From: a bacterium
GTDB taxonomy: Bacteria > BMS3Abin14
Direction: 5' to 3'
NCBI GenBank assembly: GCA_020350725.1
Contig: CP070719.1
Coordinates: 62,001-126,000 of the forward strand
DNA: 64,000 nt
Below, piece by piece: positions 21,196 to 29,921 of this stretch (its first letter is position 1; each line of letters begins with the position of its first letter). The notes below the pieces were generated by a model, which worked only from the letters and a program-made list of their open reading frames with translations, was not told the origin of the DNA and made no database searches. The translations under genes were made by a program, and so were the position numbers.

Positions 21196-21542
21196 TTTTC
21201 CTCCCTTCCCGTTCGGTTTGGTGCGCGAGGACCCCGCCCTCGCTTCCTTGCCGGGGACTTACAATGTTCGTGCCAGGAGAAGAGAAAGGGCGGTGTCCCT
21301 AACTGCTTGATTTTGTGAAGGTTGTCGGGCCGGACTCTTCCCGCCCACCGGGGTGCTGTGAAGAGGGCTTCTCAAACGGTATGCTGAAGTGCGAAGCGAT
21401 CCGCACACGCCGCCGGACGGGGGAGCCGCTTTCAATCCTCAGGGGGCAGAAAAGGCTGTATGTGGTACAATGACAACAGGTGGTCAATCGGGGGGAGCAC
21501 CGGGTCCGGTAGGCAACCCATGTTATGACGGGAGGTGATGTC
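21196..21542. other. 347-bp intergenic region between divergent genes
   Basis: No credible gene is seen. It holds the extended -10 promoter at 21463-21471 for the EF-Tu-like gene and presumably the promoter of the barrel protein on the other strand, which I could not place. Confidence 0.5.
21463..21471 (+). promoter_or_regulatory. Extended -10 promoter element
   Basis: TGGTACAAT (TGn plus TACAAT at 21466-21471) lies about 70 bp upstream of the small EF-Tu-like gene. No -35 match is visible 17 bp upstream, consistent with an extended -10 promoter. Confidence 0.45.
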
Positions 21543-21830
21543 ATGGCCGAACTTAGCCCAGATCTGGCTGTGGGCGTGGTGCGGGATTATTTCCGCAAAA
21601 TAGAGGTGGCTGCTATTGAGGTGACCGGGGGCACCATTAAAACCGGCGATACCCTTCGGTTCAGAGGCCACACCACGGACTTTGTCCAGAGGGTCGATTC
21701 CATGGAGGTCAATCACCGGAGTGTCACAGAGGCGAAGAAGGGCGACCTGGTGGGCATCAAGGTCGCCGACAGGGTCAGGGAGCACGACCTGGTCTTCATA
21801 GAGGGAGGAAAGGACGAGGAAATCCTCTAG
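21543..21830 (+). CDS. EF-Tu domain-2-like small protein
   Basis: A 95-residue protein that looks like a single beta-barrel of translation-factor domain II: KIEVAAIEVTGGTIKTGDTLRFRG followed by VEEVEINRRPV-like strands here read as VQRVDSMEVNHRSVTEAKKGDLVGIKVADRVREHDLVF. There is no GTPase domain. Such proteins are annotated as translation elongation factor-like; the role is unknown. GGGAGG at 21530-21535 precedes the ATG, and the preceding GTG-type starts are less likely. Confidence 0.78.
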   Translation: MAELSPDLAVGVVRDYFRKIEVAAIEVTGGTIKTGDTLRFRGHTTDFVQRVDSMEVNHRSVTEAKKGDLVGIKVADRVREHDLVFIEGGKDEEIL

Positions 21831-21880
21831 CGCCGCCGGCTTGCCCGCCGGGGGCAATTCCCCGGGGTCCTTCTGCAGGT

Positions 21881-22591
21881 GTGATCTTAACTCGTTACAG
21901 GATAATAGCTCTGGCGGCGCTGGTCGCCCTTTCGGCCATTCCCGTCCACGGTGCCGGAGCAGGATACAAGGCGCTTCGGGAAAGGATGGTCAAGCGCCAG
22001 ATCGAGGACCGGGGGGTAAAAAATCCCGCGGTCCTCGAGGCGATGAAAGAGGTTCCCCGCCACCTCTTTGTCCCGGAGAGATATCGGTCGGAGGCCTATG
22101 AGGATCACCCTCTTCCCATCGGCCTCGGTCAGACGATTTCCCAGCCCTATATCGTGGCCTTCATGACGGAGCTGCTCCAGCTCAAGCCGGGGGACCGCGT
22201 CTTTGAACTGGGCACCGGTTCCGGATATCAGGCGGCTGTCGCCTCCAGGGTGGCCGGTGAGGTGTTCACCGTCGAGATCTACCGGGAGCTTGCCGCCTCC
22301 GCGGAGGCGAGACTGGCCGGGCACGGATATTCCAACGTCACCGTCAGGGAGGGCGACGGATATTTCGGCTGGGAGGAGAAGGCTCCTTTCGACGCCATAA
22401 TCGTCACCGCGGCCGCCGACCACATACCTCCTCCCCTCCTGGAACAGCTGAGGCCGGGAGGACGTCTGGTGATACCCCTGGGCGGCCCCTTCTCGGTGCA
22501 GCAGCTGGTCATGGTCAACAAGGACCTCAAGGGGCGCATAAGCGAGAGAGGCGTCATGCTCGTCCGGTTCGTCCCCCTTCTGGGCCATTGA
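21881..22591 (+). CDS. pcm: Protein-L-isoaspartate O-methyltransferase with export signal
   Basis: A 236-residue PIMT that methylates L-isoaspartyl residues so they can repair to aspartate. Family motifs: PLPIGLGQTISQPYIVAFM, VFELGTGSGYQAAV (SAM motif I), and GGRLVIPLGGP. Unusually, the first 26 residues are a hydrophobic Arg-started stretch ending VHGAGAGY, a probable signal peptide, so the enzyme may act in the periplasm. Start is GTG 21881 (the first frame start); an internal ATG at about residue 36 (MVKRQIEDRG) would give a cytoplasmic form. It overlaps nothing and is followed 6 bp later by the membrane synthase-like gene. Confidence 0.85.
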   Translation: MILTRYRIIALAALVALSAIPVHGAGAGYKALRERMVKRQIEDRGVKNPAVLEAMKEVPRHLFVPERYRSEAYEDHPLPIGLGQTISQPYIVAFMTELLQLKPGDRVFELGTGSGYQAAVASRVAGEVFTVEIYRELAASAEARLAGHGYSNVTVREGDGYFGWEEKAPFDAIIVTAAADHIPPPLLEQLRPGGRLVIPLGGPFSVQQLVMVNKDLKGRISERGVMLVRFVPLLGH

Positions 22592-22597
22592 CGCATA

Positions 22598-24916
22598 ATG
22601 CTGCTCCGCCTGTCCGTCCTCCTCCTGTCCTCTTCGGTCCTCTGCTACGAGATCGTCATCATACGGCTTCTCACCATCTCTCACTGGCAACCCTTCGTCA
22701 CCCTGGCCATCTCCGTCGCCCTGCTCGGCTTCGGTATCAGCGGGAGTGTCCTGGTGCGTACGGGCGGGTTCCTCTTTCCGAGGCGCCACGTCTGCTACCC
22801 TCTCTTCGCCGCCCTGGCCGCCCTTTCCTACAGGCCGATGCTGGCCGCGGCCGGCCTTCTCCGGCTTGAACCGGCCCTGATCGTCAGGGATCTGGAGCAG
22901 TGGGCGACCCTTGCTCTCCTGGTGGTCACGCTGACCTTGCCTTTTCTCCTCGCCTCACTCGCCCTCGCCCTGCCCCTTCTGGAGCGCGAGACAGTGGGCC
23001 GATATTATGGGTGGAACCTCACCGGGTCCTGTCTCGGAGCCCTTATGGCCCTGGCGGCCCTCGCCCTTCTCCCCCCCGGCGCCCTGGCAGGCGTGCCGAC
23101 GGCGGCCGCCGCCGCCGCATGCGCCGTGTCCCTTCCCCATTATCACCGGCTGTCCCGTCCCTATGACATGGTGATCCTGGCGACGGCGATCCTCCTCCCG
23201 ACTTTACTCATACCTTTCGGCCCCGTTCGCTACGGTCCTTACAAGGACATCTCCTATGCCCTCCTGCTCCCCGGGTCCCGGATCTCCGCCCGGGAGGGGG
23301 GCGTCACGGGGTTGATCCAGGCCGTTCAGGCGCCGGCGATACGTTCAGCAGCGGGGCTCTCGACCGGTTATCCGGGCCAATTGCCCCCCCAGGGGGCGCT
23401 TTTCAGGGACGGCGACCGCATCGGGACGCTCGTCCTGGCTGACGACGTAGCGGATACCCGCCTGGAGTATGTCCGCTGGCAGACGGGAGCAGCTGCCTAC
23501 GAGATGCTGACCCCCGGAGCGGAGGTGGCTGTCGTCGGTTTCGACGGAGGGGAGGAGATGGTAAGGTCGCTGGTCTACGGGGCCTCCCGGGTTGCGGTAG
23601 CCGAAGCGGATCCGGTGGCGCAGAGGATGGCAGGGTCGACTCCCGAGGTCTTCAAGGAGTGGATATTTTTCCACCCGGGTGTGTCCCTGGTCACCTCCAA
23701 TATCCGATCCTTTCTGGTCTCGGCTCCGGGACGGTTCGATGCAGTGATCTTCCCGGCCTCGGGCAACCTGGCGGCCGCCGCGGCGGGGTTGACCGGCACG
23801 GCTGAAAGCTATGAACTCACCCATGAGGGAATAGGCGCCGCCCTGGAGGCCCTCCGGGAGGGAGGCCTGGTCGCCATCAGCGGGTGGAACCAGGAGCCGC
23901 CCACCGCCCGCCTGAAGATATTGGCCGTGCTGAGGGACCTGGCCGAGGACCTGAACGAGAGCTGGTACCCAGAAGGGGTGGCCGTCATCGAGGGGTGGTC
24001 CACCCACACCGTCATCGTCCGACGCACTGCCCTCTCGGCAGGGGATCTGGATGCCCTGGCGGCCTTCTGCCGATCCAGGGCCTTTTCCCTGGTCAGGAAA
24101 TGGGACCTTGGGGATGGGGAGGGGAGGATGCTGGGAGAGCGGAACGTGGGCGGTCTTGAAGGGTATGATCTGCGGCCGCCCGTGGACGACAGGCCCTTCC
24201 CCTGGCACTCCATGAAAGTGTCCCAGCTGGGCCGCATGGCCGGCCGCCGGGGGGAGGCAGCCTTCCTGAAGGTCGAGTGGGGATTTCTCTTCCTGATCAT
24301 GACCCTGGTCCTGTCGGTGGCGCTTTCGCTGGTTCTGTTGGCCCTTTCCAGGCCAGCCAACCGATCGTCGGCCGCCCGTTGGCCGTTTACCCTTTACTTC
24401 TCCTCTCTGGGAATTGGGTACATGGTCATCGAGGTCATGACCATCAAGAGGGGCGGCCTCGTCCTGGCGCCTCCGGCCGTCTCGGCCGCCCTCGTTCTGG
24501 CCGGCTTTCTCCTCTTCTCCGGGCTGGGGAGTCTCACGGCGGGTAAACTCCACCGCAGGACAGGACATGTTCCCATGCTGTTCCCGTTCATCCCGATCGC
24601 GGCAGCGGGCATTTACTTCCTGATGCCCCACCTCGTCCAGCTGGCGACGCCGATCAGGGTCATCATGGTCCTTGTCCTTTTGGCCCCCTGCGCCTACCTG
24701 ATGGGGTTTCCTTTCCCGGCGGCTCTCGGCGGTTTCCGAACCCGAAGGGAATCCCTTGTGCCGTGGGCGTGGGCCGCCTCGGGATACACGTCGGTCCTCG
24801 GCAGTTCCCTGGCCGGGGTTCTGGCCATCACCGGAGGCCTCTTCGTCCTGCTCCTCCTCGGAGCCGCCTGTTATGTCCTGGCCGCCATCCTTTTTCCCCG
24901 GGTGGCACGGGAGTGA
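22598..24916 (+). CDS. Membrane protein with spermidine-synthase-like domain
   Basis: A 772-residue protein. The N-terminal about 215 residues form roughly seven transmembrane helices, the middle (about 280-540) is a soluble Rossmann-like domain (VAVVGFDGGEEMVRSLV, ... RVAVAEADPVAQRM, FDAVIFPASGN) resembling spermidine synthase/SAM-methyltransferase folds, and the C-terminal about 230 residues are another six helices with the recurrent FTLYFSSLGIGYMVIEVM motif. This fused architecture occurs in delta-proteobacteria and related groups with no assigned function. The motif I glycines are altered (GFDGG in place of GxGxG). It is likely cotranscribed with pcm (6-bp gap). Confidence 0.75.
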   Translation: MLLRLSVLLLSSSVLCYEIVIIRLLTISHWQPFVTLAISVALLGFGISGSVLVRTGGFLFPRRHVCYPLFAALAALSYRPMLAAAGLLRLEPALIVRDLEQWATLALLVVTLTLPFLLASLALALPLLERETVGRYYGWNLTGSCLGALMALAALALLPPGALAGVPTAAAAAACAVSLPHYHRLSRPYDMVILATAILLPTLLIPFGPVRYGPYKDISYALLLPGSRISAREGGVTGLIQAVQAPAIRSAAGLSTGYPGQLPPQGALFRDGDRIGTLVLADDVADTRLEYVRWQTGAAAYEMLTPGAEVAVVGFDGGEEMVRSLVYGASRVAVAEADPVAQRMAGSTPEVFKEWIFFHPGVSLVTSNIRSFLVSAPGRFDAVIFPASGNLAAAAAGLTGTAESYELTHEGIGAALEALREGGLVAISGWNQEPPTARLKILAVLRDLAEDLNESWYPEGVAVIEGWSTHTVIVRRTALSAGDLDALAAFCRSRAFSLVRKWDLGDGEGRMLGERNVGGLEGYDLRPPVDDRPFPWHSMKVSQLGRMAGRRGEAAFLKVEWGFLFLIMTLVLSVALSLVLLALSRPANRSSAARWPFTLYFSSLGIGYMVIEVMTIKRGGLVLAPPAVSAALVLAGFLLFSGLGSLTAGKLHRRTGHVPMLFPFIPIAAAGIYFLMPHLVQLATPIRVIMVLVLLAPCAYLMGFPFPAALGGFRTRRESLVPWAWAASGYTSVLGSSLAGVLAITGGLFVLLLLGAACYVLAAILFPRVARE

Positions 24917-25056
24917 CGGTTCCTCCGGATCGGCCCCGCCGGGTGCGGACGTGACGGCATCGCCGTCGCCGGAAGGGGGTTAAGGGTGCGGGATGGTCCT
25001 TGAAGAGGGCAGCCCCTGGGCTTTTCTTTCGGCGGGGAGTGGCCGGAAAGGGAAAC

Positions 25057-26091
25057 ATGACGGAGCATATCATCCACATAGACGGATCCCTTGGCGAGGG
25101 AGGCGGGCAGGTTCTCAGGACGGCCACCGGCCTGTCGTCCCTGCTGAAGATCCCGGTTCGGGTTGACAATATCAGGGCGAGCAGGCCTCGACCCGGCCTG
25201 GCAGCCCAGCACATGACCGGCATCAAGGCGCTTTGCCGTCTCACCGGCGGAACAGCCGAGGGCCTTTCGGTTGGATCGGAAGAAGTCATATTCAGACCGG
25301 GCGGCGGACAGAAGGCGCGACTGGATATCGATGTCGGCACGGCCGGATCCGTCACCCTGATCCTCCAGGGGCTCCTCGTTGCCCTGGCGAGGGCTCCCGG
25401 CCGGGTCCGGTTGACCCTGAGGGGGGGCACAGACGTGGGATGGAGCCCCCCCTTTCACTATTTCTCGCGGGTTCTGTGCCCCCTGCTCGCCCAGATGGGG
25501 ATTCCGGTCAAGGGGCGGCTGATCCGTACCGGTTTCTATCCCAAGGGGGGCGGGGAAGTGGAGGTGGCGGTGACCGCCCCGGGTCCCCTGCAGCCGTTCC
25601 GCCCGGCATCTCCCCCGGCGGCCCCCGCCATCCGGGCCTTTGTCGTGGCCAGCGAGGACCTGAGGAAAGCCCGGGTGGCCGAAAGGCTTCTCAGGGGGGC
25701 GAGGTCGATCTTTCCGGAGATCAAGGCCGAAAGGGAATATCGGTCCTGCCTGTCCACGGGGTGTTCCATCGTCGTAACCGCTTCCGGTGGTGGAGCCGTC
25801 CTGGGAGCTGATTCCCTCGGGGAGAAGGGGACCAGGGCCGAGGAGGTCGGAGCGAGGGCGGCGGCGCGCCTTGCCGAAGAGCTGGCGTCGGACGTATCGG
25901 TCGACGAATGGGCCTCGGATCAGATCCTTCCCTTCCTGGCCCTGGCCGGCGGCGAGTCCTCCTTTCTCGCCCGGACCCTGACCCGGCACGCCGAGACGAA
26001 CATGAGGATCATAGAACGCTTCCTCCCGGCCCGGTTTCGCGTCCAGGAGGTGGGAGGAAAGGTTCGGGTTTCCTGCCTCCCGAAAGGGTGA
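25057..26091 (+). CDS. rtcA: RNA 3'-terminal phosphate cyclase
   Basis: A 344-residue RtcA, which converts RNA 3'-phosphate to a 2',3'-cyclic phosphate using ATP and a covalent His-AMP. The family N-terminus IDGSLGEGGGQVLRTA is intact, and the catalytic histidine lies in the C-terminal motif TRHAETN. The middle contains the insertion of the Rcl1/RtcA fold (residues about 180-270). ATG 25057 follows GGAAAGGGAAAC; the frame reaches upstream to 25000. No rtcB ligase or rtcR regulator is adjacent, so the usual operon is absent here. Confidence 0.92.
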   Translation: MTEHIIHIDGSLGEGGGQVLRTATGLSSLLKIPVRVDNIRASRPRPGLAAQHMTGIKALCRLTGGTAEGLSVGSEEVIFRPGGGQKARLDIDVGTAGSVTLILQGLLVALARAPGRVRLTLRGGTDVGWSPPFHYFSRVLCPLLAQMGIPVKGRLIRTGFYPKGGGEVEVAVTAPGPLQPFRPASPPAAPAIRAFVVASEDLRKARVAERLLRGARSIFPEIKAEREYRSCLSTGCSIVVTASGGGAVLGADSLGEKGTRAEEVGARAAARLAEELASDVSVDEWASDQILPFLALAGGESSFLARTLTRHAETNMRIIERFLPARFRVQEVGGKVRVSCLPKG

Positions 26092-26144
26092 GCGCCGTCT
26101 CGGGATGGTCAGGACCCCTTGCCGAATTTCCCCATCGGTTGCGG

Positions 26145-26150
26145 TATAAT
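26145..26150 (+). promoter_or_regulatory. Candidate -10 element of the small ORF promoter
   Basis: A perfect TATAAT lies 53 bp upstream of the ATG at 26203. The best -35 (TTGCCG at 26119) is 20 bp away, longer than ideal, so the -35 is uncertain. Confidence 0.4.
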
Positions 26151-26202
26151 AATCAGTAGGGAACCATCATCCTTTTCCATTCACCGGGGGGAGGTGACGA
26201 CC

Positions 26203-26436
26203 ATGAAAAGGGAAGGGTATTCTGAGGCGGAAGGCACCGAAGAGGTAAGCTCGTCGGAGCTGGGGGGCGTTTCGATCATTCTGACACCGGAAGAGAGGGA
26301 GATCCTCGTCGACGTGTTGGACACCTGCCTGTCCGACCTGAGGATGCAGATCGCCCACACGGACCGCCAGAATTTTCGCGACATGCTCAAGGAGAGGAAG
26401 AAAGTCCTCATGAAGGTCCGGGACAGGTTCATCTGA
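26203..26436 (+). CDS. Small conserved-looking hypothetical protein
   Basis: A 77-residue acidic protein with helical C-terminal half (LTPEEREILVDVLDTCLSDL followed by a Lys/Arg-rich helix). It lacks membrane segments and recognised motifs. Strong Shine-Dalgarno GGGGGGAGG (26186-26194) precedes ATG 26203, and a strong terminator follows (26487). These flanking signals support a real transcript. The function is unknown. Confidence 0.62.
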   Translation: MKREGYSEAEGTEEVSSSELGGVSIILTPEEREILVDVLDTCLSDLRMQIAHTDRQNFRDMLKERKKVLMKVRDRFI

Positions 26437-26486
26437 GAACGGTCCACGGGGGACGAGCCCGGCAGAGGATATGTTGTTTTTGGTCA

Positions 26487-26523
26487 AGAGGGCCGGCTTC
26501 GGCAGCAGGCCCTCTGGTTTTTT
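26487..26523 (+). terminator. Rho-independent terminator
   Basis: Perfect 8-bp stem AGAGGGCC/GGCCCTCT with a 13-nt loop followed by GGTTTTTT. It ends the transcript of the small gene at 26203-26436. Confidence 0.85.
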
Positions 26524-26553
26524 ATCGGATCTCGCCTCCGGGACCCGCTGGAT

Positions 26554-27027
26554 TCAGGCCATGCGCGGCCTTCTCATGAGTTCCTCCTCGCTCTGAATCT
26601 CCAGGGGAACGACGAGGATGTCGCAGGGAGCGTGACGGATCACCTTTTCCGAAGCGTGGGACACGAAGAGGTGTTCCAGGGCTCCTCCCCACTTGTGGCT
26701 TCCGATGACGATGGCGGACACATTCTCCTCTTTCGCCACCCTGAGGATCTCGCGGAACGGCACCCCGAACTCCACCCGGAACGGTGTCCCCTGGGCGTAC
26801 CTCGACGCGAACCGCTCCACGTCACTGGCCGCATCTTCTATGAGTTCCTCCCGGGCCTTGTCGGTGGACAGGTGAGGGATATGAAACCCCGCGAACTCCG
26901 ACGGGTTGAAGACGACGTGGAGGAGAATGATCTCGCCGTTGGTGCCGGAGGCAAACTCCAGCGCCTTGGCCATCACCTTGTCCGAATCCTGGCTCAGGTC
27001 GATGGGTACCAGTATCTTTCTGCTCAT
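26554..27027 (-). CDS. Universal stress protein UspA-like
   Basis: A 157-residue UspA-fold protein. KILVPIDLSQDSDKVMAKAL at the start and GSHKWGGALEHLFVSHASEKVIRHAPCDILVVP at the end match the ATP-binding UspA subgroup motif G-2x-G-9x-G(S/T) only partly: the region reads GSHKWGGALEHLFVSHAS, where the second Gly is present and the last is Ser-containing. Members sense or buffer stress and bind ATP or other ligands. ATG 27027 sits behind GAGGAGGAGCC, which supports this start rather than the upstream in-frame one. Convergent with the gene at 26203. Confidence 0.85.
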   Translation of the reverse strand: MSRKILVPIDLSQDSDKVMAKALEFASGTNGEIILLHVVFNPSEFAGFHIPHLSTDKAREELIEDAASDVERFASRYAQGTPFRVEFGVPFREILRVAKEENVSAIVIGSHKWGGALEHLFVSHASEKVIRHAPCDILVVPLEIQSEEELMRRPRMA

Positions 27028-27127
27028 GGCGGGCTCCTCCTCTTGCGACCACCTCTGGGGTACCGGGGAGTGAAAGGCCCTGCTCTCCGGCGGAAAGGCT
27101 CGAGCAGCGGGATGCCCGACATCTCCC

Positions 27128-27862
27128 CTATCGCATGTCGCGGATACGGACTTCGATATCCTGGTCGGCCAGGAGCTTTGCCAGCGCGGCGGGGTCCGTT
27201 TCACCGAAATGGTATGGGTAGAGGATCCTCGGCCTGAAGGACCGGGCCGCTTCGGCTGCCATCTCCGGCGTCATCGTGTAGGGAAGGTTCATGGGAAGAA
27301 AGGCGACGTCAATCCCCTTCAGATCGGCCATCTCCGGGATGTTCTCGGTATCCCCGGCAACATAGACTCTGGTGTCTGCAAAGGTGAGGACATAGCCGTT
27401 GCCGACGCCTTTGGGGTGGAAGGGGTTGCCGGGGCTCCTCATGTGAACCAGGTTGTACGCCGGCACCGCCTCGATGGTGACCCCTGAAACCGTCCTGCTG
27501 GATCCGTTGCCCATTGGCAGGCCGCCGCTGACCTTGGGGGCGCTGGCCTCGTTGAGGACGACGACCGTTCCGTCTTTCCTTATCTCCCCGATGGCAGCGG
27601 AATCCAGATGGTCCCGGTGGTCATGGGTGATCAGAATGACATCGGCATCGGGGAGCTTTGAATAGTCGGCAAGGTTTCCATAGGGGTCCACATGGAGGAC
27701 TTTGCCTCGGAAGGTGATATACAGAGATCCATGTCCCACGAAGGTGATGGCCAGCTCGCCATCCGAGGTCATGATCCTGTCAGTGGCCAATCCGTCTCCC
27801 GCCACGGCATATCCCCCCCCTGCCAACAGAAAAAACAGGGCAATCAGAGCATTCCTTGCCAT
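27128..27862 (-). CDS. Secreted metallo-beta-lactamase-fold hydrolase
   Basis: A 244-residue protein with a signal peptide (MARNALIALFFLLAGGGYAV). The mature part has the MBL motif THDHRDH (two-zinc site; third in YPYHFGE) and AGDTENI. It belongs to the UPF0173/YfhI or UlaG-like branch of metal-dependent hydrolases, but substrate is unknown and phosphorylated or sulfonated small molecules are possible. It starts 101 bp after the UspA gene start on the same strand, so an operon is plausible. Confidence 0.8.
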   Translation of the reverse strand: MARNALIALFFLLAGGGYAVAGDGLATDRIMTSDGELAITFVGHGSLYITFRGKVLHVDPYGNLADYSKLPDADVILITHDHRDHLDSAAIGEIRKDGTVVVLNEASAPKVSGGLPMGNGSSRTVSGVTIEAVPAYNLVHMRSPGNPFHPKGVGNGYVLTFADTRVYVAGDTENIPEMADLKGIDVAFLPMNLPYTMTPEMAAEAARSFRPRILYPYHFGETDPAALAKLLADQDIEVRIRDMR

Positions 27863-28020
27863 CGGTCACCTCCTGTTCTGAGAACCGGGCTGTCCCTATA
27901 GATCATTATAGAGCATCTGACCTCGACAGGGTGACGGCTGACGGCATTGGAAAGCCGGATTCGACAGCGGCCGCTCTGCGTCAGCCCGGACCAGAAACGA
28001 TGGCACCTTCTGCGTCGGGC

Positions 28021-28752
28021 CTAATCTCTTTGCATCCGACTGAGATTCTGCCGCTCGATGTCGCCTTCGAGGCGCTGGGCGAGAAAATGATCAGGGGCGA
28101 TCCTCTTTATGGAGACCAGGCAGTCAAAGGCCTTCACCGTGTCGGCAGCCTTCAGAAAGCCTGTCCCGAGGCTGTAGAACCATTGGGCCAGTTCGTCCTC
28201 CGAGGTCTCTGTCGTCTTGCCCTCCATCATCATCTCGGCGAGGTTGAACGCGGAACTCTCGTCGCCCTGACCGGCGGCCATCCGGAACCACCGCTCGGCC
28301 AGTGCATCATCAGCCACCACTCCGGCCCCTTCCATGTAGAGTTTCCCGAGAAAGGCCTGGGCGTATGCGACTCCCCCTTCGGCTGACGCCGTAATGGCCT
28401 TGACGACGCTGGAGTCCGGTCCGAAACCGAACCCTTTGATCAACATGGTCCCCAGCTTCATCTTCGCACCGCTGTCCCCGCGCTCGGCCGCCTGCCAGTA
28501 CCAGAAACCCGCTTCCTCCAGGTCCGGGGCCACTCCCATACCCTGCTCGTAGATCACCCCCAGGTTGAATATGGAGTCAACATCCCCCTTTTCGGCGGCC
28601 CGCTTGAGCCACGTCAGGGCAAGGTCCATATCCTGAGGGACTCCCTGTCCGGCTGCGTACAGGGTGCCCAGCCGGCCCTGGGCCCCCGCGTCTCCCTTTT
28701 CGGCCGCCTCGATCAGGCTCTGCAGTTCCTGTTTTTCAAGGTCTTCCGTCAA
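28021..28752 (-). CDS. Sel1-repeat protein
   Basis: A 243-residue protein made of about five Sel1/TPR units (GDAGAQGRLGTLYAAGQGVP, then GDVDSIFNLGVIYEQGMGV and AYAQAFLGKLYMEGAGVV). There is no signal peptide, so it is probably cytoplasmic, unlike the Sel1 protein at 16.9 kb. The start is TTG 28752, directly after GGAGGGAGC; the frame upstream would overlap the divergent gene's promoter. It is divergently arranged with DUF429. Confidence 0.72.
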   Translation of the reverse strand: MTEDLEKQELQSLIEAAEKGDAGAQGRLGTLYAAGQGVPQDMDLALTWLKRAAEKGDVDSIFNLGVIYEQGMGVAPDLEEAGFWYWQAAERGDSGAKMKLGTMLIKGFGFGPDSSVVKAITASAEGGVAYAQAFLGKLYMEGAGVVADDALAERWFRMAAGQGDESSAFNLAEMMMEGKTTETSEDELAQWFYSLGTGFLKAADTVKAFDCLVSIKRIAPDHFLAQRLEGDIERQNLSRMQRD

Positions 28753-28811
28753 AGCTCCCTCCTGAATTTCCGGGCTGGTTTGCCAATTAAGGCCACCGCA
28801 TGATCGACCAA

Positions 28812-28820
28812 TGTTATACT
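28812..28820 (+). promoter_or_regulatory. Extended -10 promoter for DUF429 gene
   Basis: TGTTATACT (TGn then TATACT at 28815-28820), 43 bp upstream of ATG 28863. No convincing -35 lies at the expected spacing. Confidence 0.5.
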
Positions 28821-28862
28821 GAAAGGTACTCAATTGGAACCGCCTTTGCGAGGAGGGGACCA

Positions 28863-29552
28863 ATGCCCTACATCGCCGGGGTAGACGGGTGCCCGGCCGG
28901 CTGGATCGTGGTGCTTGTCGAGATCCACGAAGCAGTGGTCCGGGAGGAAGCTCTTCTCTTCGGCAGTTTCGAGGAGGTCCTGTCCGCCTCCCCCCGGCCC
29001 GCCGTCATCGCCGTGGACTCCCCCATAGGCCTCCTCGAACGGAGGGAGGCCGGCGGCAGGCAGTGCGATCGGGAGGCCCGGAGGGTCCTGGGAAAACCTC
29101 GATCCAGCAGCATCTTCTCGCCACCGCCAAGGCCCGCCCTCACGGTCGGGGACTTCACAGAAGCCGCCGTATGGGGCCTGAACAGGCAGTCATTCGGCAT
29201 CATGGCGAAGGTGCGTGAACTCGACGATATCATGACACCGGAACGGCAGTCGCTGGTCCACGAGGTCCATCCTGAGGTGACCTTTTTCGTCATGGACGGA
29301 CTGGTGCCCATGGCCGAGGGCAAGAGGAGCAGGTCCGGCAGGGAGGCGCGGCGGGCGATCCTCGGCCGGTACTTCTATCAGGTCGATGAGATGCTCGGAA
29401 AATATCCCAGAAGGTCGGTCGGTTCCGAAGATGTCCTCGACGCCTACGCTGCGGCCTGGACCGCCATGAGGATCTATCGGAAGGAGGCGGGACGGATACC
29501 GGATGACCCTCCCAGGGATGAAAAAGGGCTCGAGATGGCCATCTGGTACTGA
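28863..29552 (+). CDS. DUF429 family protein
   Basis: A 229-residue protein. Motifs GVDGCPAGWIVV at the N-terminus, VIAVDSPIGLL (about 56-66), CDREARRVLG, and EVHPEVTF plus ED-V-LDAYAAAWTA at the C-terminus are the conserved blocks of DUF429 (an RNase H-like fold predicted nuclease-like family). No biochemical function is established. The ATG at 28863 follows GAGGGGACCA; the frame upstream to 28800 reads through the promoter. Confidence 0.8.
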   Translation: MPYIAGVDGCPAGWIVVLVEIHEAVVREEALLFGSFEEVLSASPRPAVIAVDSPIGLLERREAGGRQCDREARRVLGKPRSSSIFSPPPRPALTVGDFTEAAVWGLNRQSFGIMAKVRELDDIMTPERQSLVHEVHPEVTFFVMDGLVPMAEGKRSRSGREARRAILGRYFYQVDEMLGKYPRRSVGSEDVLDAYAAAWTAMRIYRKEAGRIPDDPPRDEKGLEMAIWY

Positions 29553-29921
29553 TGCAGACCCCTGGCCGTCGCTGTGCCGGCTGCTGATGGCCGATGCTTC
29601 CCTCCCATAACGTCCGCCGGTCAAAAGGGGAAAGGGGCCATCGACCACTGCGCGGACAGGGAGGGGGCTGGAGTACCGGGCGGGCCCGGGTGGCTCCTTT
29701 TTTAAAACAATGTTATAATTTTATTGCAACTGGGTGCAGACGGATGGGGATCCCGTACATTCAGACTGACGAATGACAGCCAGGACCAGCTCGAGACACC
29801 GCCGTCCGCCATGCGTCCATCGGACGGTCAAAGGAGCTTGTGTCTCACAGGGAAAAGTCCCTGGTCGGGACGGAAGGGAGCGTCCGGCCATCCGCCGGAC
29901 GGGTCCAAACCCGGGAAGACA
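29553..29921. other. 369-bp region holding a promoter and a long leader or N-terminal extension
   Basis: It contains the extended -10 promoter at 29711-29719. The downstream 200 bp is open in the frame of the protease-TPR gene back to 29724, but that part encodes low-complexity sequence without a signal peptide, so it is treated as untranslated leader. Confidence 0.45.
29711..29719 (+). promoter_or_regulatory. Extended -10 promoter of the protease-TPR gene
   Basis: TGTTATAAT at 29711-29719 is a perfect extended -10; the -35 position (29691-29696, TGGCTC) does not match consensus. A leader of about 190 nt would precede GTG 29922. Confidence 0.55.
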
